Below, one piece after another: positions 22,801 through 36,285 of a stretch of DNA of 64,000 bases. Both the position numbers and the translations under genes were made by a program. Numbering within the stretch: position 1 is the first letter of the stretch; the number at the start of each line of letters is the position of its first letter. The notes below the pieces were generated by a model, which was not told where the DNA came from, ran no database searches, and worked only from the letters and a program-made list of their open reading frames with translations. The stretch spans positions 13,700,347 to 13,764,346 of the forward strand of contig OX637337.1 of assembly GCA_951799405.1 (NCBI GenBank), written 5' to 3'. Source of the stretch: Agapetus fuscipes (lineage: Eukaryota; Arthropoda; Insecta; Trichoptera; Glossosomatidae).

Positions 22801-24041
22801 CTTTTTGACAACATTAACAAAATACTATTTGGCATTTTCCCCAGCAGATGAAATAATACATTAATTAGTTTATGGCCCTGTTCTATTTCTAGTTGTCAAA
22901 TTATAAAAAAGAACTGCATTAGTACTTTAAAATTATCCATTTTCCTGTTTTTTTTTCCTTTTTGTAACTCACCATTGTGTCATTGTGTTTTAGATACAAC
23001 TCAGGTTACTTTTATACAAAATTATACAGCAGCATTTGTTAGATAATCTACAATGTACAATTTACTAACCAGTTATTCTGGGTAAATGTCTGGATGATTT
23101 AATAATGTCGCCAGCCTTCATGTTCTCAGTTGCCAGGATGTATTTAAGATCATCTCCTGTTCCTACCAGAGCAATGTGCGCAGTGCGGCAACCATCTTCC
23201 AAAACCTGCAAACAAAAAATACTCACAGATAATTTCTTAGAATAAAAAGCAGGGTGTTATTGGTGGCAAAGGAGTTTTAAAGTATTAATTGAAAAGTAAA
23301 TAATTTGGAAGAAACCATTGAAGAGATTTTTTTAAAGAAATGAGCCAAGTCGGTATGTATTTTTTTCTCCCAGTTATTATAGAATACTTAGTTAATAATT
23401 TTCATAAAACTGTTCATTCCAGAGCTGTTTTCAAACTTATATACATAATAACAAACATAATATTTATAGGCTATAATCTAATCAGATCAGATGCTCAAAA
23501 TTTGATTTGATTATTTTGATGTGACTAGGTTTCTTAGCAATCAATAATAAAAAATAGTTAGCTTTCTGCCATGTAATGTCATTATTGCTTTCCAAGTTTA
23601 TTTTTGCTGACTCTAAACATACATGTATAACTTTTTCTTCCTTGGGCGACCCTTCTTTAGGTCCATCTCTGATCCACTGTATCCAATGATACTTGTGTTT
23701 GATTCCTCCACCGATACCGTTGGCAACAACCCGACCTAAAAGCAAATAAAAACATTTTAAATCTATAATTCTACAGACTTTCGACATATTATTACTCATT
23801 TATTATTACCTGTTACTGGATCTCTGCCAGCTAAATTTGAGACTTCTAAAGGCTTCACTGTGTACTCTTCGGGAAAATGGACGATTCTTCTGTAGGCCTT
23901 CCCCAAACCTGGAGTCGGTTTCTCAACTGGAGGCAAATGCAAGCGTCTTACATTTGTAAAGTTGACAGTTACTTTTGGAGCTTTAGATAATGTACAGGAA
24001 GTCACAGAAAGGCGCTGGAAAACCTTACACAGCGAAGTCAT
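16881..24041 (-). CDS. mRpL2: Mitochondrial ribosomal protein L2 (uL2m), complete, six exons
   Basis: Minus-strand exons 24041-23810, 23735-23623, 23205-23070, 22315-22235, 17806-17675 and 17086-16881 join in phase to 900 nt, or 299 residues. The protein belongs to the uL2 family of the mitochondrial large subunit, which lies near the peptidyl-transferase centre. Exon 1 carries a basic, mitochondrial-type N-terminus. Family motifs follow: [21 protein letters not shown] across junction 1, [64 protein letters not shown], then [20 protein letters not shown] near the C-terminus. All borders are GT/AG. The last two exons have no long ATG-led ORF and are easily missed. Intron 4 (17807-22234) hosts a nested Tc1/LINE insertion. 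The gene is divergent from Nit2. Confidence 0.95.
17990..18210 (+). mobile_element. Decayed LINE C-terminal fragment
   Basis: The frame from 18008 includes a GRPRMGLAD segment and [14 protein letters not shown], resembling the extreme C-terminus of RTE-type LINE proteins. It is interrupted exactly at 18211 by the Tc1 element. It lies in mRpL2 intron 4. Confidence 0.45.
19472..21569 (+). mobile_element. 5'-truncated CR1/jockey-group LINE inside the Tc1 element
   Basis: It is inserted in the Tc1 transposase. ATCA occurs on both sides (19468-19471 and 21570-21573), and the 3' end is an A-rich (taaaa)n tail. The transposase sequence reads continuously across the junction once the insert is removed, which fixes the borders. 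Base composition is much more AT-rich than in the other LINEs here. Confidence 0.85.
19498..21075 (+). CDS. LINE reverse transcriptase, intact 525-residue frame
   Basis: An uninterrupted reverse transcriptase frame lacks the N-terminal endonuclease. Motifs in order: [83 protein letters not shown], the catalytic SYADDTVII box, then [16 protein letters not shown] and a typical C-terminal INxLPxELKNI-like segment. The intact frame points to a recent insertion. It is A-rich, with Lys, Ile and Asn over-represented. It is a mobile-element protein, not a host gene, and probably cannot mobilise itself without its own endonuclease. Confidence 0.85.
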   Translation: MPTIKTNTNKIEILNSCTEQEVETIIDNMKGGSTPGFDGITIDTLKHIKKEISKPLMYIINKSFETGKFPNIYKKSIIIPIFKSGEQDDITNYRPISIISNIAKIFEKIVKRRINAYIKSNNIINENQFGFMENRSTQDAIAKLTSYVLNALDKSRKCIGIFIDLKKAFDSISHYKLTSKLESIGFQGRTLEWITSYLYQRPQVVKINEVYSQIETSNFGIPQGTVLGPLLFIIYVNDVFTLKLNGKIISYADDTVIIIEDTNWNSVSNKANVDIDNLKHWFDVNLLTLNSEKTYIVPFSINENKLNLNLNVFIHQQNKCNKTNCNLTCSVLKQTDITRYLGVDIDNKLKWKEHTSKLIKRIRKCIYIFIRLRNILGIDNLRRVYYAIVQSILQYGIIGWGGSYLNTLNPVKIIQKLIIKIILKKPSNYPTELVFKIFKVPSVDIIFKKNAILQILKEKQQLKLETNHSTRYKHNLKMSKFDTKHYQNSFIYVGVTNFNKLPTELKNIKDYHVFKNKLKKHFEKY

Positions 24042-24672
24042 TTTAACTTTTTTGACATTTGAAAATCTTAATTTTGAGGTTAAATCGTTTTCGGGTTAAC
24101 TTTTTCTTTCGACTTATTGGGAATTTGTATTTTTTTATATAGCAGCACTATAAAAAATTGAAACTGCTGTTCCTAAAAATTGTTATGAATTTCAGGTATA
24201 AAAGAAGAAAAAGATATATTATGAAAATAGAATGTCAAAAATTTATCGACAGAGTAAACAATAATATTATTTTTGCCATATCAACCAACGTTAACTAATC
24301 ACGTAAGAAATAATTAGAATAATGGATTCATTAAACACAAAATTAATGACTGTAAATTATTAGTTTAATCAGTCGTTCAAACATCGATTGTTTACAAAAT
24401 AACTTTCAACTTTTGAGCCCCAAGAAAATGGAAGTTTTACAAATAAAAATGCATTTTTGTACACTTTAGATAAAAATAGCTACTAACTTGTAGTAAAAGA
24501 TAATTAAATTGGAGCAATGTCTTATATGAGTACTTAATATGATAAGTACCTACCCACTTATTTTATTATGGAAATAAGCATATTTTTTACTTTCTTATCA
24601 GTTCCACCGCCTCATCACCTTTGACAACAGCAGTCTCTGAAGATTAATCAAAACGAAGACTTCAACGCAACA
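24042..24672. promoter_or_regulatory. Shared mRpL2 / Nit2 upstream region
   Basis: These 631 bp separate the divergent start codons of mRpL2 (minus) and Nit2 (plus). The region is AT-rich, and no recognised repeat copy was seen in it. It must hold both promoters and 5' UTRs. No obvious TATA element was found. A bidirectional promoter is inferred from layout only. Confidence 0.5.
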
Positions 24673-27600
24673 ATGATGGCTAGAAGTAAGATACTTTATT
24701 CAGTCTCAGTATTAGCTCCAAAACATTTCTTTGTATAATTTATATCTTTGTATAATAGTGGTTCAAATTAATAATGTATAAAAAAAACTTTAAAGAAAAC
24801 TGAAAAGTTCAAATTAACTCGGCTTACTATTCTTGAACCTTACGATCGCAACAAAGCCCTCAAAATGGTCCTCAATCAAAGAAACTTAAAAAGTAGTTCT
24901 TGGTCGAAAAACATACTAAAGAGGTCCCAGTTTAAAAACAGGTTTGGGACCATTTGTGCTGACGTAAGCATACTTTTGTTTATAAATGACGAAGATGGAA
25001 GTCATTCAGACAAAGGCTTATTTAGATCTGATCATAAGAGTTAATTTCATACAAAAACCAATCCATGTTTCCTTGATGTTATTTTGGATATCTTATTATG
25101 TGGAGATCGAGGAATTTTGGCGATGCACGGACTCCGTTTAAAAATGTACAGTGCTCTCAATATTCACCGTTTGAGCTGTTTTTTAAAGAAATGTATGGGG
25201 CTTCATAGAAACAATACTGGGCATTGCCACAAAATGCAGGCGATATAATATCTATATTTGAATACATACCAACTCGGAGTATTTTCATGTTCGCGGATCT
25301 GTATAATATGTAAAATCATTATGAATGTATAATAGGACTTGACACAAACGGAATTTTATGCGGAACAAATTTGTAAGTATTGGATCGTGGCATTATTACT
25401 GGGGGTGCAATGCACTGATGCACCTTACCTGGAGCCGTCACTGCATTTAATATCCTGGAAGTAGGTATGATGTTATTGGGTGACCGTTATGATGTACAAC
25501 ACCTAATGATGATTGAATTATGTATTTTTTTATTCATCTTCTTGTATAAATTGATTGTTCATGGTATGTTGCAGGTTTGAGGGTTGCCTTTGTGCAGATG
25601 CACGTCGGTAGCGACAAAAGTAGAAACATTGCAAAAGCCATAGAGCACATTCATGAGGCAAAGCAGAGCGGGGCGCAGTTGGTAGCCCTGCCGGAGTGCT
25701 TCAACTCTCCTTACGGAACCAGTAAGTATCATCTTCCTGAAGGCCAGAACAGAAATAGACATAGACAGAAAGCAAATGCCAGTTCAGGGTGTTTATTCAA
25801 ATACACAGCAATAGCGTAGGGTTCTAATATCACAATTCCTATTGTCCGGTCCGTAGTCTAGTGGTAACGCTTTGGACTCGCAAATGGATGGTTGAGGGCT
25901 TGAATCCCAGTGGAGCACAACAAGTGTACCATTTATATTTTCAAATATGGTCTTCGCTGGTTGTTGAGTAGCTTAGTGAGGCTGTTAAATCTATAAGTAA
26001 AAGGACACTGGAAGTAAATGAAACTTCAAATGTCACTCTTTTATTCACATCTGTAGGCACTTTTGAAGCAGCATGTCTATAAAAAATCAAATAATTTCTC
26101 AACACAGAAATTGCGATGAATCTTTCATGATTCCAAATCAATATATAAACTTACGTTCCATAGAATTCTTCAGTGAGTACGCAGAGGAAGTCCCTGGAGG
26201 CGCCACATGCACGGCGCTGTCTCAGGCGGCAAGGGAGGCAGGGCTGGTGGTAGTGGGGGGCACACTGCCTGAGAGGAAAGACGGGAAGCTCTACAATACA
26301 TGCACCGTGTGGGACCACAAGGGTGACATGATAGCCAAGTACCAGAAGGTAAGAGCGTTCTACGCATAGAGGTATAATATTATTGTTGTTGTATGGTTAT
26401 TTTTGGTTCCACAACAAATCAGTCAAATGTAACCCGCCCACAGACAGCTCGGTTATGGACAAATCGGTCACATGGCAGCTGGTCCACAAGACTTTTCGGT
26501 CAATGACATTTCAGTCACAGACACACCGATCAAGGACAATCTGGTCACACGACAGTTCGTCTACACAACTTTTCGGTCAATGACATAATGATAACATATA
26601 ATATTTGTTCCATAGACAGTTGCATCACAGAAAACTACAATTAATTAAAATTACAGTAACTACAACGGTTTTTTGGAGAGCAAGTTTTCTGTGATTGAGC
26701 TGTCTGTGGACGAGTTATCTTTGACTGATTTGTCATGACACGCCCCCAACCCTTACGTTTTTTTTTTTCCAAATAGATTTGTGAAGAGTAATGCAATTCA
26801 CCAAACTATTCTACCTGGCCAGAAACAGGTATTAATATCATCAATTAATAATTCATTATTGTATATTAATGAATTATTAATTAATAATTACCCAATAACA
26901 TCTGTTGAACCAGGGTCAAATTTAAAGTCAAGTGACCCAAGCAGGGATCGAACGAACGTAATTCTATTCCAAATAAGCTAGAAAGATCGGCCACTTAGCC
27001 CCCTCGACCATAACATCGACAAGGGGTAAATATTTTTAAGGGGTATATTTTTCAAAACTACATTAATCAATTTGATTTGATTGTTATTGACATATATTAT
27101 CCAGTAGCACAAAATAGTTCACAAACATAGGTAGTGTATAGTATTTTATCAGAACCATTTTGCGTTTCTTTAAATAAATAAAATACAATTATTGGCATTA
27201 AGTGAAAGCGATAGGCGATAGGCTTTTGACTCAGTGGACAGAGGTATGTTGTGGGATGTTTTGAAAGCAAACGGAGGGAATGGAGCTCTCCTCAATGCGG
27301 TGCATGGAAACTATGAGAATAGTATGGCGTGCGTTCGTATTGATGGTGAGTATAGTGAATGGTTTGAAGTTTTTATGGGTGTAAGGCAAGGATGTGTGAT
27401 GATCCCATGGCTATTTAACATAATCATGGACAAGTGTGTTCGAGATGCTAGACTTGATGATTGTGGATTAATGATAGGAGAGAGCAAAGTGAGTGTTGTA
27501 CTGTATGCGGAAGATGCAGTCCTTGTATCTGATTCAGCAGTGGAATTGCAAACGATGCTCGCTAGATTGAACGAAGCTTTGATAGGTAATCATTTGAAGT

Positions 27601-30600
27601 TGAATGCAAGAAAGAAGAAAATTGTGATTTTTGAAAGAGTTGATGAAAATATGAATTATGAATTTAAAATTAATAGAATGAATGTTGATGTTGTAAGTAA
27701 ATGAGTTTGTATATTTGGGAAGTAAGTTTGAAAAAAATGGAAAAATGGCCGGTGAATTTGAAAGAAGAATAATTAAAGGCAAGTGTGTACTGGGTGCGAC
27801 CGCTTGCATCGCCAGGAACCAAAATCTCTCAAAAAATGTTAGATTGGCGGTGCACGATGGTATACTAGTGCCCACCTTGATGTATGGAAGTGAAGCCTGG
27901 AAGGTGAGTGAAAAGGAAATGAGTAAAGTCCATACAGTAGAAATGGACTATCCAAGAAGTATGATTGGGAAAAAACGAAGTGACTAGGTGAGGAATGATT
28001 TTGTAAGAGAAGAATGTGGTGTAAGGGAAAGTGTGAAAGTAAAGATTAAAAGAAATATGTTAAGATGGTTCGGGCATATGGAGAGAATGAGTGATGAAAG
28101 ATTGACGAAGAAAGTATATATTGCTAGAATAGATGGATGTTGTGGTAGAGGAAGACCGAGAAAAGTATGGCTGGATCAAATCTCTGAAATAGCGAATGAA
28201 TGGGATATCCAGAGTCATAATAAAAGGAGGACTTGCATGAAAAAGGTTATGACTCTGGATGAAATGAAAGAAGTATGCAAGGACAGGAAGAAGTGGTAGC
28301 TAATCTGCAATGTTGATTTCTAATTTTGGTTTATAAATTTGCTACATTTTTGGCATAGGAAATTTTTTACTTTTTTACTTTCTTGCTATAGCTGAAGGCT
28401 AAAAAGAAAGTTTTGATTTGGTGTGAATTTTTTTTTTCGAGGTTTTCACGGAAATGAGTTGTCCTGGTGCAGGACATGCCAAAAAACACTATCTTTCAAA
28501 AACGTCCATCTGTATGTGTGTGTGTATGTGTGTGTGTGTCACTTTCCAAAGTATAAGACCCAGAGATACCAAATTTTGGCTACATCAACTTTTTTGGACA
28601 TGTATTAAGTATGAATAACACGGCATTACACCAACTTGAAAATTCAAGATGGCTGCCATACAAAAAAAACATAAAATCGCACTTTTCTCAAAAACGGCTC
28701 CAAGAATTTTTCTTAAATTTTCAGAATTGCCATTAATTAGTTTTTAACTTAATAAATTAGTTATGACAACACTCTTACTAATCTGTGTCTATGGGTTGCC
28801 ATATGAAAAAAACAAACGATTGTGATTTTCTCGAAAGTTAAGGGGTCAACAAAAATATAATGTTCTACAATATTATAGACCAGTGCTCCGCAACCTTTTC
28901 TCACCTATGACACACCAAAATTCTTCCTAGAATTACGCGGCACACCAAAAGCTAAGATATATAGGTATTAAATTGATACAAAATTTTTAGTTTTTTATTT
29001 GAAAAGTATACATACATATAACTATAACATTTTTTTTTTACGCAATATTAATAATTATTATAAATTCTTAAATTATTATAAAAGCTAACTAAACTAATGT
29101 GATACCTGCGCTTGTTTCAATGAACACAAAAGTTTTATATTCGGCTCGATTTTTGACAGCGCGACCCGATCTTTTCCACGTAAAAATTTATCCATATTTA
29201 AAGGGGTATAAAACTAAATATGTATCACACGAAGAAGGCTAACCACACACAATTCAACAACACAATTAATGGTAATTATCGTAATAAAAGGAGAGCTTGT
29301 ATGAAAAAGGTTATGACTCTGGATGAAATGAAAGTAGTATGCAAGGACAGAAAGAAATGGCGGTTGATCTGTAATGCTGGCGTTTAAGTCTGAGGCTTTA
29401 AAACAAAATCACTTTTTTATGGAATATGTTTAGTAGCTTTTTAATTTTTTTACTGTTTAATTGTTCAGTGATTATTTGTTTTTTTGTTATACTCAAATGT
29501 AATTCATTGCTTATATTCCTTGACTTATAGGTTGGTATGAGGCTGACCACCCATACTGTAAAAAATGGTTCACTTTGCCAATGTCACCCCTGTTTCAGGG
29601 AAGGTCGGCAAGAGTTGCAGGGCTTATGTCTATTTGAGAATTGGGTTTTTATATCGCAGGTCCACATGCGGCATGTGTGAGCGCGAAATTATACGTGTCT
29701 GCTTGTGGGAATGCATTTGATATGAATCTCAAATGATACATATCCTTGCAGCTTAGATTTAGATTTTAGATTTAGATCGTAAGTGGGGGAAACTTGCTTA
29801 CTTAACTTTGTGTTGTAAAAATAGTGACAGCTCTGCACACGACAGTAATATCAGACGAGTATACGTGAACTGAGCCGCTTCGCCCGTCACTAGTGCAAAT
29901 GCGTTATAACGCATGCGCACGGGCATGAGTCTTCAGCGATGCGCATAAGGGTAATTTTTTCTTTGTTTATGACTAGTTTGGTGCGGTTATGGTGATTACA
30001 AAGCATACTGCGCAGTTTTCAACGATTGGCACCAGGCGCTGGAGGAACATTGAAAAATTATATTACAATTATTATTATTATTCTATACTAAAATGTCAAA
30101 ATACATTGAATTTGACCGCGGCACACCTGTATCCAGCTCACGGCACACCGGTTGCGGAGCACTGTTATAGACGACATAAATTTCTACAAAACTAAAAAAA
30201 AATTTTGAAAAAATAAATATAAAGCACCATTTACACAACCTGAAATTTTAAATCGAAAATATTACAAAAACCTATTAACCTTTACCACCCTAAGTATCTA
30301 AAAATTACACATGGTCCGAAGTGGGGTACCGGAGGACCCCAGCTACTTTTCATAAAAAATAATCATAAGGCAGAGAGCCCGCCAGACGTGCGTTTCGCTC
30401 CGCATACGCCGTGGGAATGACGCAAATAGGACAAACTCAACCAGTGTTTCCTAAACGGTGGAAGAGAATTTAAAATAAACATTTTTTTAATAATTTTTGT
30501 TTCATTTTCAGGATAATTAAAAAAAAAACATAAATAAAGTTAAAATCCAATAAAACATAAATACAATTTTTCAAGTTATGTACAATAGTGTTGAGAAATA

Positions 30601-33600
30601 TCAAGCGAAGGCATCTTTTATTATCTGGGCGTAGTTTATATCTGCAACAAATTAACGAATGGTTTGTTATTTATTTAAATACTCTAAATCTAAATCTAAG
30701 ATGCAAATATATATTAAAATTTACAATCCACATCTTACATCCACACCCACAAAAGTAAACATACGTAAGATTTTCGCGCATACAAATACAATTTCAAATG
30801 TGTCTACAGTAGGAAATACCGCAAATGACCGGTCCGTAGTCCAGGTGGTAACACTTCGGACTCGTAACTGGAAGGTCGTGGGTTCGAATCCCGGCGGAGC
30901 ACAGAAAATATACCATTTATATTTTCAAATTTGCTCTTCGCTAGGTTGAAAACTTCATAAACCTTTACCAAAGACCGGTCATCAAAAGGTCCATCCAACC
31001 TTACAACAACTGGGTCTTGTTTGAGAATTGGCGCTTTCTACATCGACGACCAAGCTCTCAGAGGGCTCTTGAGGTGTGATACACACAAAAACAGCTCTCA
31101 CCAAATAAATCAGCCTAATTTTTTTTTTTTTTTTCAATGAACTTAAGCTCTGCAACTTTGCCGCCTTTCCTTGAAGCAGGGGTGGCATTGACATAATTGA
31201 AACATTTTTTTTACAGTATGCAGACTCAGATTCATCAGACTCAGATTCAATAATATCTCCGACTTCAGAATCATCCGAATTACACAATTCGAATTCTAAG
31301 TCACTGTCAATAACTTCGTCATCACTAAAGTCTTGCAATTTTTCTATTTCTTCATAGGTATTTTTTCTAGCCATTTTCTAGAGAGAGAAAAAAATCAAAT
31401 GTTTGGCACATATCACAAAGGAAAAACAATATACCTATTCAGAAAAAAAAACAACGAACTTACCTTTCTCTTCACAAAAATATATTTATTTTATATGTGT
31501 AAATTATTATAGAACGTTTTGGGAACCACAGGAATGACAGGACTGTTCCACTCGCTTACCCAGAAAGACGGAGTAAAGTCGTCAGCGGATAATATAGTTG
31601 ACTCTCTTCCGCACAGCTGTGACGCGGTAAGCCCGCGTAAAAAAGTGAAACAAGTAGCTTATCTCTGGACCCACCACACACACAATGGCGCGCCAGCCCT
31701 TCCCGTCCCTCACATGCTCCAGCGCTCCCCCCGCGAGGGCATAATGTGACGTGTTTCTGACCACGTGATTAGTAGAGTACGCGAATATTTATCAAAAACA
31801 ATTATTTGAAGACTACATGCTTTGAATACTTAAAAACAAAAAATACAGAAATGGTTCTAAGTAGCTTTACGAAGATTACAAAAAGTTTCAATTGAATTGC
31901 TCGATTAATTATTGAGTAATCAAATAAAACGTTTTTTTGGGGTATCTCATATACCCCGCTTCGGCCAGGGAAGGTTAAAATGCAAAATATTTAAATTTGT
32001 TTTAGATTTGATAGAAAAAAAAATCACTTTAATTCGGAATAAAAGGTTTTTTACTTTTTTGAAAATTCAAGATGGCCTCCAAAGAGCTGAAAATTTAATA
32101 TGCGATTTTCTCAAAAACGGCTCCGAAGATTTTTCTTGAAATCTTTTGTGAATCCATTTATAAAATAGTGCTATCTAATAATTATAATCATTTCTTCATC
32201 ATAATCTCGGTTTAGGGAGTTGCCATATAAAATAAAAAAATAATGGAAAAATTCTCGGCAGTTAGAGGGTTAATAAAAAAAATTGTTCTACAAATGTAAA
32301 ACAATAATAATAACCTATATATTGCCATCATTATTTTTTCCAAAAAGTGAATTAAAAGTATAGCCACCATACAAAGTGAAATTTTTTCCATACAAAATGT
32401 TTTCATAATTTTCTTGATAGTCAAAAGGTTAAAATTAGAAAAAAGGCTGTGATTCTTAAAATTTTATAAATACCAATAATAATCAGTCGTTAATTTTTCA
32501 AAATATAACTACAAAGTTTACCCACATTACAAAGTCCTAGTTTGCATACAGAAGGGTTCAATGACCACCTATAATAATCTAGAATCTAAGTTGCAATGAA
32601 ATATAAACATTCAAAACTCATATCAAATGCATGCCCACAAACAGGTACGTGTAAGTTTGCGCTTACGAATGCTGAATGTGTACTTGCAAATTAAAACCAA
32701 ATCTCAAATGAACATAAAACCTGCAACTCTTGCCGACCTTCCTTGAAACAGGGGTGACATTGACAAAGAGAATTATTTTTTACACTTTGGTAGGACTGAG
32801 AAATGCGAGGAAATTGACATAAGACTGAATGAAAAAAGAGTGGAGGTTGTGAAAGAATTTGATTATCTGGGAAGCAAGTTTGAGTCGAATGCGAAATAAT
32901 TGGTAAAGCGCGCTAGTAGAGGAAGAAGTGTAATGGGAACGATTGGAAGAATTGCAAGAAATAGGAAACTTACGAAGAATATGATATCGGCGGTCCACAA
33001 AGGCATATTGGTTGGTGGAAGTGAGGCTTAATGAATGTAAGCTGAGTAAAGTATGTACGGTTGAAATGGCTTACCTGAGAGCAATGGCTGGAAAGACACT
33101 GAGTGATAGAGACGTAAGGCTGGTTTTAGTGTCGCGCTGACAACGCGCTGACCGTCAGCGCTGACCGTTCAAAATATACGAACTTGTAGGAAGCGTTTTA
33201 GAATGGCGCGTAGCTGTCAGCGCGACAAGTTCATATATTTGGCTGTCAGCGCTGACGGTCAGCGTGTTGTCAGCGCGACACTAAAACCAGCCTAATGATT
33301 GGGTCATGAACGAGTGTGGTATAAAAGAGAATATGAGAATGTAAGTACAAAAAAGTACGATGAGATGGTTCGGACATCTTGAAAGAATGGATGATGAACA
33401 ACTAACGGAGAAAGTGTACAAAGGAAATGTCAGAGGAAAGCGCGGAAGGGGAAGGCCGAGGAAAGACTAGTTAGACTGAACGAATGTTTCTCTGTTTCTG
33501 AAAAGGTCGGCAAAAGTTGCAGGGCTTATGTTCATTTGAGGTTTAGATTTTAATTTGTTAGTAGGTACAAATGCACCACTTGTAAGCGCAAACTCACTCA

Positions 33601-35936
33601 TGTCTGCTTGGGGGCATGCATTGAATATGAATTATGAATGTTAATGTATCTATGCAACTTAGATTATATATTCTAATATTAAAAACATCAAATGCCACAA
33701 TTATATCTAAGCGTGAAATGACATTTGCCAGCTTGTGGGTATGCATTGAATTTGAATCATTGTATAACTTTTTTTGCAACTTTTGATAATACATTAAGAT
33801 GAACGTTGCTTAAGGATTTTTCAAACTTAAATTCCTTGACTTATAGGTTAGTATGAGCCTGAACACTCATATCGTAAAAAATGGCTCACTTAACAAATTT
33901 TCCCACTGTTTCTGAAAAGGTCGACAAAAGTTGCAGAGCTTATGTTCATTAGAGGCCTTAATTTTAATTTGTAAGTTCACATGCAGCATTTATAAGCGCG
34001 AACTCACTCGTGTCTCCATGGGGGCTAATCTAATCTAATCTAATCTAAGCTGCAAAGATATATATCATTTAAGATTTATACTAAATGCATTCCCACAAGC
34101 AGATATGTATAATTTCGCGCTAACACATGCCGCATGTGGACCTACAATATAAAAACCCAATCTCGAATGAACATAAGCCTTGCAACTCTTGCCGTCCTTC
34201 CCTGAAACAGGGGTGACATTGGCAAAGTGAACCAATTTTTATATTATGGGTGGTCAGCCGCATAACAACCTATAAGTCAAGGAACATACATGACAAATTA
34301 CATTTTTTAAAATCAAAGAATAAAAATAACAATATATACATGGACATAAAAAACTAAATCATAAAACCAAATTCACTTTAACAAACCCTAGCCGCCAACA
34401 TCACAGATCAACCGCCATTTCTTTCTATCCTTACATACTTCTTTCATTTCCTCCAGAGTCATAACCTTCTTCATACAAGCTCTTCTTTTATTATGACTCT
34501 GGATATTCCATTCATTCGCAATTTCGGATATTTGGTCCATCCATACCTTTCTCGGTCTTCCTCTACCACGACATCCATCTATTCTACCAACATATACTTT
34601 CTTCGTCAGTCTTTCCTCATTCATTCTCTCCATATGCCCAAACCATCTTAACAAACTTCTTTTAATCTTCACTTTCACACTTTCTTTTGCACCACATTCT
34701 TTTCTTACAAAATCATTCCTCACCCTGTCACTCCGTTTTTTCCCAATCATACTTCTTAGAAAGTCCATTTCAACAGTATGGACTTTACTAATTTCACTTT
34801 CATTCACCGTCCAGGCCTCGCTTCCATACATCAAGGTGGGTAAAAGTATGCCACTGCGTACCGCCAATCGAGCATTTTTAGAAATGTTTTGATTTTTGGC
34901 GATACAAGCTGTGGCACCCAGTACACACCTGCCCTTCATTACTCTTCTTTCAAGTTCACCTGTCATTCTTCCATCTTTCTCAAACTTACTTCCCAAGTAT
35001 ACAAACTCATTTACCACATCAACATTCATTCCGTTTATTCTAAATTCGTAGGGGCATGCATTGAATATGAATTATAAAACTTATTGTATTTGTGCAACTT
35101 AGATTATATATTCTAATATTAAAAACATCAAGTGCCACAATTATATGTTAGCGTGAAATGACATTTAGCAGCTTGTGGGTGTGCACAAGATTACCGTTGT
35201 TTAAGGATTTTTCAAACTCAAATTCCTTGACTTAAGGGTTAGTATGAGGCTTACCACCCATATCGCATAAATGGGTTCACTTAACAAATGTTCCCCCTGT
35301 TTCTGATTAGGTCGGCAAAAGTTGCAGGGCTTATGGTCATGAGAGGCTGAAATTTTTATTTGTAATTACACATGCATTTGTAAGCGCGAACTCACTCGTG
35401 TCTCCATGGGGGAGTGCATTGGATATGAATTATAAATGTTAATGCATCTATGCAACTTAGATTATATATTGTAATATTAAAAAAATTAAATGCCGCAAAA
35501 AGTATGGTTTCATATAAAAAGTTGACCCAATCGATCGTAATTATTTCTAAAAAATATGTGTTCAAACTGGTTGAAGAATTTTTTGAAATAAATAAAGAAT
35601 TTAGGTAGGTACTCAACGGAATTCAACTGAAAAAGTTTTGACTTGTATGGAGACTTCGAAGCCAATGTTGAAGTGCTGGGAATTTATTTGAAATTCGAAT
35701 GTCAAAATGAGTTTTGTTTCACGCATAGGTTTTACATAAAAAGGTGTTGAAATTGATTGTATTTATTTACTAAAAAAACATCAATTTTAAGACTTTTGAT
35801 AAAAGACAGACACGTCCGAAGTTCTGAATAATATTTGGTGTGAATATGATGTGCATCTGTACAGGAGTTCTTCAGTTATTCATCCATTCACGCACATTTA
35901 TATTGTATGTGGAGGTCGTTGCTTTTTATAAATTAG

Positions 35937-35976
<40 letters not shown>

Positions 35977-36014
35977 AGATAGATAGATAGTAGATAGATA
36001 GATAGATAGATTAG

Positions 36015-36049
<35 letters not shown>

Positions 36050-36078
36050 TAGATAGATAGATAGAAGTAGATATATAG

Positions 36079-36109
<31 letters not shown>

Positions 36110-36252
36110 TAGATAGATAGATAGAAGTAGATATATAGTAGATAGATAGATAGATTAGTAGAAGATAGATCGATAGAAGATAGATAGATGGATAGATAGA
36201 TAGAAGTAGATAGATAGATTGTATGTGGAGGCCGTTGCTTTTTATAATTTAG

Positions 36253-36285
<33 letters not shown>

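Larger units (their letters stand above)
30279..31974. mobile_element. piggyBac-like element remnant flanked by TTAA
   Basis: TTAA lies at 30275-30278 and 31975-31978. The ends are similar but imperfect: CCTTTACCACCC at the left and, inverted, CCTTCCCTGGCC at the right. Each is followed by a GGGGTA-rich palindromic segment. An acidic N-terminal protein fragment at 31220-31374 supports the assignment. A type 2 SINE and a partial family A copy occupy the middle, and the catalytic part of the transposase is missing. Confidence 0.55.
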
